The position numbers and the translations under genes are program-made. This document shows, in pieces, positions 24,651 through 32,987 of a stretch of 64,000 nucleotides of DNA; the stretch's first letter is position 1, and each line of letters starts with the position of its first letter. The DNA comes from AP-15 sp963712825 (GTDB lineage: Bacteria > Pseudomonadota > Alphaproteobacteria > ATCC43930 > CGMCC-115725): contig CAVQJP010000002.1 of the NCBI GenBank assembly GCA_963712825.1, forward strand, positions 248,001 to 312,000. Reading direction: 5' to 3'. The notes under the pieces were generated by a model that saw only the letters and a list, made by a program, of their open reading frames with translations, was not told where the DNA came from and did no database searches.

Positions 24651-25633
24651 AATTCAGCCGCCATATTTTTTAACCGGTCTACAAACACGGCATAATCCCG
24701 GATTGGCGTAACCTGCATTCGGGTCCGATTATGGATAAGGGAGAAGATCAAACTGAATGAAATCCCAATCAGCTGAACAACCAATATCAGAACTAAACCC
24801 GCGGTATAGGTGGCCCAACCGGGAATCGCTAGATTCGTCCAAATCCGCAGGCCGACGACGACGGCTATAACAATGCACAGAAGCACCAGAGCGAAAAAAT
24901 TCGCAATCAGGATTCGGGTGGCCACGGTTTCGGCAAAGGTTGCTATCCCCGAAATACCGTGCGTTACGAGAGACGTCAGGTTCATCTTTGATCGTCCCGC
25001 CAGCCGAACGCCCCGGTCTATCGGTATAAATTCACAGGGCTCCCTCGACTTGACCACCGCGCCCGCGTAGTGATTCCAAAGTTCTGGCATGTAAATCAGA
25101 GTGGTTATTAAAGTACGGGGAAGGAGACTAAAATTTCCAATTCGGACGGAGACACCGGTCAATACACGATGCACGACACGAAACACCATATAGCCCATGC
25201 GAAACAAGATGCCCTCAAAACGCTTTCTCCGTTCCGCCAGAATTGCAGTCGTGGGTATGGACATTGCCCGGTCGATCAGGCGGACGACATCCTGAGGCCG
25301 GTCTTCGCCGTCGGCATCCATTACAATTACGGCATCGCAAGGAAAATGCTCATAGATGTAACAGATACCGATACAGATGGCTCTCTGATGTCCCAGGTTA
25401 GTGTGTAATCGCAGTGTCTCTACTTTAAGAGCCTCGTGCCCGACTGGCCGCGGCCATTTGTTGGTTCCGCCAGGACTGCCGTCATCCACCAGCAGAATGC
25501 GTGCCGTGACTTGCGTCAGTGCGCGCAATTCCTCGGCTAAAGCTTGGCATACCATCGCCGCGCACTCCCAATCCTCATAGACAGGCATCAGGATAACCGC
25601 CCGGTAGGGAGTGGACAAAGCCGACCCCGTCAT
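24647..25633 (-). CDS. family 2 glycosyltransferase with C-terminal membrane helices
   Basis: 328 residues. The GT-A domain opens with AVILMPVYEDWECAAMV, then ARILLVDDGSPGGT and AVIVMDADGEDRPQDVV, the nucleotide-sugar/metal-binding Asp cluster. The C-terminal ~80 residues form two membrane helices (NFFALVLLCIVIAVVVGL and AGLVLILVVQLIGISFSL), as in dolichol- or undecaprenyl-phosphate sugar transferases (DPM1/GtrB type). It probably makes the lipid-linked sugar donor used by the GT-C-like gene upstream. Four-base overlaps on both sides show tight coupling. Confidence 0.9.
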   Translation of the reverse strand: MTGSALSTPYRAVILMPVYEDWECAAMVCQALAEELRALTQVTARILLVDDGSPGGTNKWPRPVGHEALKVETLRLHTNLGHQRAICIGICYIYEHFPCDAVIVMDADGEDRPQDVVRLIDRAMSIPTTAILAERRKRFEGILFRMGYMVFRVVHRVLTGVSVRIGNFSLLPRTLITTLIYMPELWNHYAGAVVKSREPCEFIPIDRGVRLAGRSKMNLTSLVTHGISGIATFAETVATRILIANFFALVLLCIVIAVVVGLRIWTNLAIPGWATYTAGLVLILVVQLIGISFSLIFSLIHNRTRMQVTPIRDYAVFVDRLKNMAAEL

Positions 25634-27669
25634 CCGCCGCGCGCCTGACCGTCAGGGCCGAGCCAGGGTGACGTACGCTGGGGCTGGGCGCGTATTTCAT
25701 AGTCGCCGAATTTGGCCATTCTCGGCATCTCGGTCTCAATGTACCTCACGAGCGGCGGCGTCGTCTTATCACCTGGGCTATTTTCGTCCCAAAAGTACTT
25801 GATGCCGCGATTGACGACAACGCAGGCTCGCGGGTTCGCCTTGATAATGTTCAGGATTCTGGTCTGCTCATCGAGGTCGATCCCGTCCATCCAACCCGTC
25901 ATATTCAAGCCGTTTGGCGTGCGGACCCCAGACCACAGGTTAAAGCTGTACATGCCCGGCATGCTGAACAGCATGGTGCAGTTGGCACGGACCGCGCCAG
26001 CGACGGCTTCGAATTGGGTCGTTTGCTCGGGCGGCAGGTGCAGCCAGGTTGATCCTCTCAAATTCGCGGCCGGGGGAAAATGGCGCCGGACGGCGAGATC
26101 GATGCTGGTCCCGCTAAACACAACCAGGATGATGCCGCCGATCGCGGCGTCGAGACGGCAACCTTGGAGGATGTCGCGAAGCCGTCCGCCTGAATTCGTT
26201 TGCAGCCCGGCGATGCCATCGGAAATGCATTGGAAGGCCCAGAGGATCATTGGAGCCGCGGCGACGGCTTGCTGACTGCCGGCCACCGGAAAGGCTTCGA
26301 GGAACTGGGTTCCCGCCATGCAGGCAACAAACAGCCGCGGGAAAAGCGCGGTGCCGTCGCCTGTCCAGCGCGATTGCGGGATCAACGTCAAGGAAAGCAA
26401 CGGTACGACCCATTGAATCTGGTGCTCCAGAGTCAACAGCGAGATCGCGCCGATCCCGGTGCCGCACCGCACCACGTCAAACCACCACGACCCGGTCAGG
26501 CGGCGGCCCCAGAAGCGAAGGCCGACGATACCGGCAAGCACAATCAGCGCGGCCGCCAAGCCTAGGTGGTCTATGTCTAGAGGAATATAAAAAACCTGCG
26601 GATGATGCAGCGGGGCGAGGATCACGCCCCACAGCAGCGAACCCATCGACATGCCTTGCAGCGACGTGGCAAGGACGATCAGCCCTGCCGCCGCTACCAA
26701 GCCGGCGCCGCAGCAGAGCGCGGCGGCCATCGGCAGGCGGGGCCGGGCTCGCAGCGCCGCCCCCTCGGCAAAAACGACGACGCCGCCGGCCGTCGCCAAC
26801 AGGCAGTATCCGTGAAAGCCGTGGTCAAAGCTGCCGTGCATCAGCAGCCACGGCGCGGCAATCGCGTAAAGCAGCGTCGTTGCGATTCCGAGCGTGCGGA
26901 TCCGGCCCGCCGGCAACAGGCAGGCCAGCGCATGCGCGAGCCCGGCAAGGTAGAACACGCCGACATTGATTTTGGTAAACGTCAAGGCCGCCCCGACGCA
27001 GCCCAGCAAAACGAAGCGCAGGCGGTAATGTCCCGATTGCGGCGCTTGCGCCAGGCAGGCGGCGGCCATGTACAGCAGCAGCAAAACGTGTTCCGGATGC
27101 CCCGGTTCGTTGGTCAGCTCGAGGCCGGCGAGCATGATGCACAGCCCGCAGGCGCAGGCGAGGAACACGCTCCTCGACAGCCGATAGCCGAAAACCGCGG
27201 CCAGCAGGCTCGACGCCGTCCAGTAGACCAGGGTGACGAGCCGGCCGCTGTCGTGCGTTACCGGAAGGTGCAGCAGCTGGAAGAAGAGCCCTTGAGCGTA
27301 AAAGTAAAACGGCCCGTACTGGCTGAAGGTCTGCGTGTAAAGGTGCCCCTCCTTGACGTAATGTGCGAGCGAGATCAGCACGTAGCCCTCGTCGTCCCAG
27401 AACGAAAACCGGGTCAGGAGGCGCGTCGCCGCGGCGAGGGCGCCGACGACGGCGACGAGGATTGCGAGGAACGCCCACAACCGCGAGCCGCGAAACAAAC
27501 GCCGAGGCGGCGGATGGGCTGCCGTCTCGCCCGGCGGCAAGAGTTGGTTTTGGCGCATTCTCATGCCGCTGGCGTCGCTTTCACGGGGGCGCTGATCCTT
27601 CTTTGACCGTGAGCGGCGATCGTCATCAAATGGCCGGCGGGCCGCACCGAACCGCGATGATTTCGCCAC
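25630..27669 (-). CDS. GT-C-type polytopic glycosyltransferase (ArnT/GT39-like)
   Basis: 679 residues, about a dozen membrane helices. A long basic, disordered N-terminus (to residue 55) precedes the first helix. Then comes the first periplasmic loop with RFSFWDDEGYVL, the acidic pair typical of lipid-phosphate-sugar-dependent GT-C enzymes. A soluble C-terminal domain (from about residue 530) follows. The start is GTG at 27669 with weak GAGGATT; ATG 27564 (MRMRQNQLL) is a real alternative. First gene of the operon with the GT2 and methyltransferase genes, which could supply and modify its sugar substrate. Confidence 0.82.
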   Translation of the reverse strand: MAKSSRFGAARRPFDDDRRSRSKKDQRPRESDASGMRMRQNQLLPPGETAAHPPPRRLFRGSRLWAFLAILVAVVGALAAATRLLTRFSFWDDEGYVLISLAHYVKEGHLYTQTFSQYGPFYFYAQGLFFQLLHLPVTHDSGRLVTLVYWTASSLLAAVFGYRLSRSVFLACACGLCIMLAGLELTNEPGHPEHVLLLLYMAAACLAQAPQSGHYRLRFVLLGCVGAALTFTKINVGVFYLAGLAHALACLLPAGRIRTLGIATTLLYAIAAPWLLMHGSFDHGFHGYCLLATAGGVVVFAEGAALRARPRLPMAAALCCGAGLVAAAGLIVLATSLQGMSMGSLLWGVILAPLHHPQVFYIPLDIDHLGLAAALIVLAGIVGLRFWGRRLTGSWWFDVVRCGTGIGAISLLTLEHQIQWVVPLLSLTLIPQSRWTGDGTALFPRLFVACMAGTQFLEAFPVAGSQQAVAAAPMILWAFQCISDGIAGLQTNSGGRLRDILQGCRLDAAIGGIILVVFSGTSIDLAVRRHFPPAANLRGSTWLHLPPEQTTQFEAVAGAVRANCTMLFSMPGMYSFNLWSGVRTPNGLNMTGWMDGIDLDEQTRILNIIKANPRACVVVNRGIKYFWDENSPGDKTTPPLVRYIETEMPRMAKFGDYEIRAQPQRTSPWLGPDGQARGG

Positions 27670-27786
27670 AATCCTCGGTTATCTGTCGATCCAAGGAATT
27701 TGCGCGCGAGGGACCGGGGGCGGCGGGCACGAGCGGGTGTGACCTAATGGTACGACCCGAACAGATGGTTCCCGCCTTTGCTTCCT

Positions 27787-27876
27787 CGTCACCCCGCGAA
27801 AGCGACGCGAAAGCGGGGGCCCAGGGGCCAGCAACGCAGCGGCAGCCATGGGTTCCCGCCTTCGCGGAAATGACGA
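27787..27876. repeat. dispersed palindromic repeat in a 415-bp intergenic stretch
   Basis: Outer arms CGTCACCCCGCGAAAGCG and CGCCTTCGCGGAAATGACG form an inverted repeat of the same type as at 21304-21432. The surrounding stretch 27670-28084 has no supported gene. It also contains at least five short TTCCCGG/ATCCCGG repeats (27931-28070), alternating between CCCGGTTATCG and CCCGGATGT. Confidence 0.72.
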
Positions 27877-28084
27877 AAGAGGGCGGATATCGAGCCTTAG
27901 CCTCGGACCACTGGGCGGCGATGCCGCTCAATCCCGGTTATCGTGAAAGAATTCCCGGATGTCTCGCGAAAATTCCCGGTTATCGCCCCCATTATTTTCT
28001 TAAGCGGATGAGCTCATTGCGGTTTTGCGACTGTGTCCGAAATTGTTCCCGGATGTTCCCGGTTGCACGGGAATTGCGGCTGGG

Positions 28085-28564
28085 TCAGGGCTTGGGGCCG
28101 GTCCAATTCGGGTGGGTGTTGTAGAGCGCTACGGTCGAGAGGCCCATCTTGGCGCTCGCATCCTTGATCTGCCGGCTGTAGGCGACATAGATCAGTGTGT
28201 CGTTCTTCTGGTCGTAGATCCGGCGCACCGCGATCGACTTGAAGAAGAGGCTCATTTTTTGCGAGAAGATCTCCTCGCCCTTGCGGCCGAGCGCGATCTT
28301 GCCGACTGTTATTGGCCCGGTCTGGGTGCACGAGATCGCGCTGTTCGACGGGTTCTCGAACCAGTTCCCCTTGGTCAGCCGGTCGATCACGCTGCGGTCG
28401 AAATGCACGACATGGCAGGTGACTCCGGCCACCGCGGGGTCGGCGAAAGCCTCGACCACGAGGCCGTTGCCGGTCCAGTCATTGGCAAAGCTGGCGACGG
28501 TTTCGGCGCGCGCCCCGGCGCCGAGGAGGCAGAGCAAGATCGCGGGCAACAGACAACGGGTCAT
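28085..28564 (-). CDS. creA: CreA family periplasmic protein
   Basis: 159 residues from ATG 28564 with a signal peptide (MTRCLLPAILLCLLGAGARA). The mature domain matches CreA: FANDWTGNGLVVEAFADP, VTCHVVHFDR, SNSAISCTQTGPI, FFKSIAVRRIYDQKNDTLIYVAYS (recognisable ends given). The two internal Cys are conserved in the family. Function is unknown despite the name from the E. coli creABCD locus; no creBCD here. GGAT precedes the start; an upstream in-frame ATG at 28603 is less likely. Confidence 0.9.
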   Translation of the reverse strand: MTRCLLPAILLCLLGAGARAETVASFANDWTGNGLVVEAFADPAVAGVTCHVVHFDRSVIDRLTKGNWFENPSNSAISCTQTGPITVGKIALGRKGEEIFSQKMSLFFKSIAVRRIYDQKNDTLIYVAYSRQIKDASAKMGLSTVALYNTHPNWTGPKP

Positions 28565-28741
28565 TTGGCTGATCCTTATCAACGGAGCGAAGGCGGCTGG
28601 CACGCCGGGACGGCCCGCCGCGGCGACGATCGCGGAGGATATAGCCGGGATCGGCCACGGGTGCTGCGCCGGCGTTGCCGCTGCACCCGGCGGCGCCCGC
28701 GTGCGGCGGACGATGCGAACGCAGCGGTGTTAGAGAGGGGC

Positions 28742-30181
28742 ATGTCCGAGCGCGCCGCGATCATCGAAACCGACATCCCGGCGCGGCTCGACCGGCTGCC
28801 GTGGACCGGCTTCCACACCCTCGTCGTCGCCGCCCTCGGCATCACCTGGATTCTCGACGGGCTCGAAGTGACGCTGGCGGGCTCGGTTGCCGGGGCGCTG
28901 GAGGAAAGCCCGGTATTGCATTTCTCGCCCGCCGAGGTGGGTGCGGTCGGCAGCGCCTATCTCGCCGGTGCCGTCCTCGGTGCGCTGCTGTTCGGCTATC
29001 TGACCGACCGGTTCGGCCGCCGCAAATTGTTTTTCGTGACCCTGGGGCTATACCTGACGGCGACGGCGGCGACCGCGTTCTCCTGGGATTTCGCGAGCTT
29101 CGCCGTCTTTCGCCTGCTGACCGGCGCCGGCATCGGCGGCGAGTACGCGGCGATCAACTCGGCGATCCAGGAGCTGGTGCCGGCGCGGTTTCGCGGGCGC
29201 ACCGACCTTGCGATCAACGGCAGCTTTTGGCTCGGCGCCGCCTTGGGCGCGTTTGGCGCCGTGACCTTTCTGCGGCCGGGCTGGCTGCCGCCCGATCTCG
29301 GCTGGCGGGTCGCGTTCGGCATCGGCGCCGCCCTCGGGCTCGGCGTCCTGCTGCTGCGCCGCCACATCCCGGAAAGCCCGCGCTGGCTGATGCTGCACGA
29401 CCGGCTCCCCGAAGCCGAAGCGGTGATCGGCGGGATCGAGCGCCGGGTCGGCGAACGCGCGCCCGCACCCGGCTCGCCGGAAGACAAGAAGATCCGGCTC
29501 CGCGTGTCGTCGCGCACGCCGGTGGCGCGGATGGCGTTGGCGATTCTGCGCGACTATCCGCAGCGCGCGATCCTGGGCCTGGCGCTGATGTCGGCGCAGG
29601 CCTTTTTCTACAACGCGATCTTTTTTTCGTACGCGCTGGTCCTGACCCGGTTTTACGGCGTCCCGGCCGCCTCGGTCGGCTGGTACATCCTGCCCTTCGC
29701 GCTCGGCAATTTTGTCGGGCCGTTGGCGCTCGGGCCGCTGTTCGACCTCGTCGGCCGCAAGCCGATGATCGGGGCGACCTATGCGCTCTCGGGGGTATTG
29801 CTGGCGGTCGTCGGCTGGCTGTTCCGCGAAAACCTGCTCACCGCGACGCAGCTGACGATGAGCTGGACCGGCATCTTCTTTTTTGCCTCGGCGGCGGCGA
29901 GCTCCGCCTATCTGACGGTCAGCGAAAGCTTTCCGTTGGAGGCCCGCGCGCTGGCCATCGCCCTCTTCTACGCGCTCGGCACCGGATTGGGCGGTGCCGT
30001 GTCGCCATGGCTCTTCGGCATCCTGGTCGGCTCGGGCGAGCGCGGCGCGGTGTTCGACGGCTACCTGCTCGGGGCCGGACTGATGATCGCCGCGGCGCTG
30101 ATCGAATTTGCGATCGGCATCAAGGCCGAGCGCCTGTCCCTCGAAAGCGTCGCCCGGCCGCTTTCGAGCGTCGCCGACTAG
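28742..30181 (+). CDS. MFS transporter (sugar/metabolite porter type)
   Basis: 480 residues, 12 predicted membrane segments. TM1 holds GITWILDGLEVTLAGS; the MFS loop signature GYLTDRFGRRKLFF follows TM2, GAGIGGEYAAINSAIQEL lies in TM4-5, and the second-half copy PLFDLVGRKPMIG follows TM8. This layout fits metabolite:H+ symporters of the SP/AAHS type. AGAGAGGGGC before ATG 28742 supports the start; the frame is open far upstream to 28025 without sense. Divergent from creA. Substrate unknown. Confidence 0.92.
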   Translation: MSERAAIIETDIPARLDRLPWTGFHTLVVAALGITWILDGLEVTLAGSVAGALEESPVLHFSPAEVGAVGSAYLAGAVLGALLFGYLTDRFGRRKLFFVTLGLYLTATAATAFSWDFASFAVFRLLTGAGIGGEYAAINSAIQELVPARFRGRTDLAINGSFWLGAALGAFGAVTFLRPGWLPPDLGWRVAFGIGAALGLGVLLLRRHIPESPRWLMLHDRLPEAEAVIGGIERRVGERAPAPGSPEDKKIRLRVSSRTPVARMALAILRDYPQRAILGLALMSAQAFFYNAIFFSYALVLTRFYGVPAASVGWYILPFALGNFVGPLALGPLFDLVGRKPMIGATYALSGVLLAVVGWLFRENLLTATQLTMSWTGIFFFASAAASSAYLTVSESFPLEARALAIALFYALGTGLGGAVSPWLFGILVGSGERGAVFDGYLLGAGLMIAAALIEFAIGIKAERLSLESVARPLSSVAD

Positions 30182-30212
30182 CCGTTTGCGGCAAAGGCGG
30201 GAGCGGCACCGG

Positions 30213-30241
30213 TTGACGCCACACTATCTCCGGTCTAGAAA
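30213..30241 (+). promoter_or_regulatory. putative promoter of the MATE leader
   Basis: TTGACG (30213-30218) and TAGAAA (30236-30241) with a 17-base spacer. Transcription would then begin at about 30248, the A of the leader ATG, giving a leaderless message, as described for trpL in Sinorhizobium. Prediction only. Confidence 0.4.
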
Positions 30242-30247
30242 CACCCG

Positions 30248-30331
30248 ATGATTTGCACATCCCGAAACCTGATGACGAGCACCGTCTCACGCGCCGTTGG
30301 CGTGGGGCCTGGGGGTATGCGCGTGCGCTGA
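30248..30331 (+). CDS. candidate leader peptide, 27 residues
   Basis: The open frame begins MICTSRNLMTST, ends VGPGGMRVR and stops 25 bases before a terminator hairpin that precedes the MATE gene. There is no ribosome binding site, consistent with a leaderless start. It has Thr/Ser, Gly and Arg clusters but no run of one amino acid, so the inducing signal cannot be read from the codons; ribosome-stalling drugs are one possibility. Confidence 0.4.
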   Translation: MICTSRNLMTSTVSRAVGVGPGGMRVR

Positions 30332-30356
30332 AATACGAGCAACACGCGACGACACA

Positions 30357-30391
30357 GGGCCCCGCCGATCCCGGCCGGGGCCCTTTCTTTT
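30357..30391 (+). terminator. intrinsic terminator/attenuator before the MATE gene
   Basis: An 8-bp stem GGGCCCCG (30357-30364) pairs with CGGGGCCC (30376-30383) and is followed directly by TTTCTTTT. It lies 54 bases upstream of the MATE ATG on the coding strand, not behind a gene that needs termination: the MFS stop is 176 bases back with a promoter-like element between. This is the arrangement of an attenuator. Confidence 0.65.
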
Positions 30392-30444
30392 GCGGAAGGT
30401 CTCTGGCGGGCATTGGCGGCGGCGCGACGGAGACGAAAGAGCCC

Positions 30445-31863
30445 ATGGAACCGCTAAGTCGACCCGACCGGCGCCGGCGCGCCGCCGCGTGGTCCGGCAT
30501 CCGCGCCGAGCTCGGTGCGACCCTGGCGCTGGCGGCACCGCTCGCGGCGGCCAATCTCGCCCAGATCGCGATGGGGGTCACCAACACCGTGATGGTCGGG
30601 CGGCTCGGTGCTGTGCCGCTTGCCGCCGCAGGTCTCGGCGGAATGCTGTACTTCGCCGGCGGCGTCATGCTCCAGGGCGTCCTCTTCGCGGTGGCGCCGC
30701 TTGTCGCCCACGCTTTCGGCGCCGGGGATCGGGGCGCTGCGGGGCGGATCGCCGGCGCGGGACTGGTGCTGGCCGCATTGTTGGCGCTGCCTTTTGTCGT
30801 GGCATTGGCGAGCCTCGACCGCCTGCTCCGGATGGCGGGATACGACGCCGCGCTCGCCGCCGAGATGGGCCGTTATTTGCGCGCGCTGGCCTGGGGCGGC
30901 CCGGCGTTTCTCGGCTTTGCGGTGCTGCGCAGCGTGCTCGCTGCATTGTCGCAGACGCGGCCGGTGATGGCGGTGCTGTTCGTCTGCGTCGCGAGCAACG
31001 CCCTCTTAAGCTGGGCGCTGATTTTCGGCCGCCTCGGCGCGCCGGCGCTCGGCGTGGCAGGCTCCGGCTATGCAAGCTCAGTCAACCAGTGGCTCATGCT
31101 GGCCGGCCTGGCGTGGTGCACCAGGATATTGCCGGGTGTCGCGGGCTTGCACATGCTGCGCGGCGCCTTGGCCGTGCGCTGGACCGGGATCAGGGACATT
31201 CTCGGTCTCGGCCTGCCGATCGGCGCGATGCGGGGGATCGAGGTCGGCGTCTTTCTCGCCGCCGGCCTCCTGATCGGCCTCTTGGGCGCGGCGGCGCTGG
31301 GCGCGCACCAGATCGTGATCAACTGCGCCAGCGTCAGCTTTATGGTCCCGCTGGGTCTCGGCCAGGCCGCCACCGTCCGGGTCGCCTCTCAGCTTGGCGC
31401 CGGCCGCCCGTTTGCGGCGCGCCGGGCGGCTTTTTTGGCGCTCGCTCTCGGCATCGCTTTTATGGGCGCTGCGGCAATCGTGCTGTGGACCTGGCCGCGC
31501 GCGATCATCGGCGTCTACATCGACGTCGCCGACCCGGCAAATCGGGAGACCGTCGAGATCGCGCGGCATCTGATCGCGATCGCCGCGCTGTTCCAGGTGT
31601 TCGACGGCGTGCAGGTCATCGCCGCCGGCGCGTTGCGCGGCTACAAGGACACCCTCGTCCCGATGCTGCTCGCCAGCGGCGGCTATTGGGGCGCGGGTTT
31701 CGCCGGCGGCTGGGTGCTCGCCTTTCCGCTCGGCTACGGCGTCGTCGGCCTGTGGTGGGGGCTTGCCCTCGGTCTCGCTGTCGTCTCCGTCTTGCTGACG
31801 CTGCGGTTGCATTTGCTGGGACCAGGGGTCAACCGCGGCGCCGCGGCGATCGCGCTGCGGTGA
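30445..31863 (+). CDS. MATE family efflux transporter
   Basis: 472 residues, 12 membrane helices; exports cationic compounds in exchange for Na+ or H+. Both MatE domains are seen: LALAAPLAAANLAQIAMGVT and VMVGRLGAVPLAAAGLG in the first half, LGLPIGAMRGIEVGVF and LGAAALGAHQIVINCASVSF (start of the second repeat) in the other half, then GQAATVRVASQLGAG. ATG 30445 starts the family N-terminus; the open frame upstream to 30253 runs through the attenuator hairpin and is not expected to be translated. Confidence 0.92.
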   Translation: MEPLSRPDRRRRAAAWSGIRAELGATLALAAPLAAANLAQIAMGVTNTVMVGRLGAVPLAAAGLGGMLYFAGGVMLQGVLFAVAPLVAHAFGAGDRGAAGRIAGAGLVLAALLALPFVVALASLDRLLRMAGYDAALAAEMGRYLRALAWGGPAFLGFAVLRSVLAALSQTRPVMAVLFVCVASNALLSWALIFGRLGAPALGVAGSGYASSVNQWLMLAGLAWCTRILPGVAGLHMLRGALAVRWTGIRDILGLGLPIGAMRGIEVGVFLAAGLLIGLLGAAALGAHQIVINCASVSFMVPLGLGQAATVRVASQLGAGRPFAARRAAFLALALGIAFMGAAAIVLWTWPRAIIGVYIDVADPANRETVEIARHLIAIAALFQVFDGVQVIAAGALRGYKDTLVPMLLASGGYWGAGFAGGWVLAFPLGYGVVGLWWGLALGLAVVSVLLTLRLHLLGPGVNRGAAAIALR

Positions 31864-31951
31864 GAAGATCGCGGGCGGTGTCGGGAACAGTTTTGCTGCG
31901 GCCCGGCAACCTTCACTCATTGCAGGCAGGCGCTCATTTGCAGGCAGCCGC

Positions 31952-32788
31952 TCACTTGCAGGTCTGGTCAAGAAGCTCCTCGGCCGAACCGGGGTTGGCC
32001 CCCTTAACGTAGTTGGTGTCGAGCAGGTAATAGACGCCGGCGGTTTTCGACCCGATCACCGCAATGCTCTGGTCGCCCATATGGCCCTTGGCATGCGGAA
32101 GCGCGGCCACGAGGTTGAACGGGCTGCTGCTGCCGTTCAGGGCGTTGACCTTGACGACCTCATAGGGGTTGTGGTGCGGGCCGAGCGGCAGCGGCAACGC
32201 TTTTGCCGGGTCTGATCCGATCTTAGCGTCGTTTTGGCTGAGGGTCTGCGCGACCGCGGACAGCACGCACGAGATGTGGATGTGCAATTGGTTCTGGTCG
32301 CGCGCCGGCGCCGAGTTGATCGCGAGCCCGGTGCTCGCCGCCGGTTTCCTTAGATGATCCGGCGCGATCTGCCAGCCATACTGCCAGAAGTTGACGACAG
32401 GCGCGGCGAAAACCAGGGCGTCTTCGATCCCCGATACCTTCAGCGACGGAATGATCAGATAGGCGTCGGGCTTGGCCGCGGCGTTGTCCTTGACGATGAC
32501 GAATTTGTTTTCCCGGTCGTACTCGACGCAGCTGGGATTGCTGTTCATGTCGGCGGCACAACATTGCGCCAGCGACCACAGCGTATTCGGTTTTGGCGCC
32601 AGCGTGCACGCCGCCGCGGCGCGGGGAGCGGCTGCCTGGGTTTGAGGCGTCTGCGCCGAGACCGGGGCGGTGAGCAAAGCGAGGAATGTCCATACCGAGC
32701 CCGATCCGACGACGATCGCCAGACGCGCCAAGCGCCGCGGCTTTGTCAAAGCTGCTGCGGCCGAATCTACTTTCGAAATCCGATGCAT
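31952..32788 (-). CDS. cdh: CDP-diacylglycerol pyrophosphatase
   Basis: Hydrolyses CDP-diacylglycerol to CMP and phosphatidate. 278 residues from ATG 32788, which follows GGAGGAGCAACA. The N-terminus has a hydrophobic export or anchor segment (residues 18-45). Family features in order: LWSLAQCCAADMN, FVIVKDNAAAKPDAYLII, VSGIEDALVF, INSAPARDQNQLHIHISC (the HIT-like His-x-His motif) and a C-terminal HNPYEV region. All recognisable Cdh landmarks are present. It is a single gene, divergent from the dioxygenase operon. The frame is open upstream to 33004 without support. Confidence 0.88.
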   Translation of the reverse strand: MHRISKVDSAAAALTKPRRLARLAIVVGSGSVWTFLALLTAPVSAQTPQTQAAAPRAAAACTLAPKPNTLWSLAQCCAADMNSNPSCVEYDRENKFVIVKDNAAAKPDAYLIIPSLKVSGIEDALVFAAPVVNFWQYGWQIAPDHLRKPAASTGLAINSAPARDQNQLHIHISCVLSAVAQTLSQNDAKIGSDPAKALPLPLGPHHNPYEVVKVNALNGSSSPFNLVAALPHAKGHMGDQSIAVIGSKTAGVYYLLDTNYVKGANPGSAEELLDQTCK

Positions 32789-32919
32789 TGTTGCTCCTCC
32801 CCCAACGTTCTGCGCGCAGCGGACGATGCCGAATTCGTCCGTCGGCGACAACCGGCTTGAGCCGATGCACGGCAGGTTTCGGCGCGGATCCGCGGGCATG
32901 AGATTGTCGAACGGCGCGC

Positions 32920-32955
32920 GATAAATTACGGTCCTCAGATAAATTACCGTCCTCA
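32920..32955. repeat. 18-bp tandem duplication in divergent promoter region
   Basis: Two copies of GATAAATTACGGTCCTCA (32920-32937 and 32938-32955), differing only at one G/C position, lie 33 bp upstream of the Rieske oxygenase start and 132 bp from the cdh start. Direct repeats of this length in a divergent promoter region often bind an activator; no regulator gene is adjacent. Confidence 0.7.
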
Positions 32956-32987
32956 AGGGGCGGTGCAACGGCTGGACGAGGACGAAG

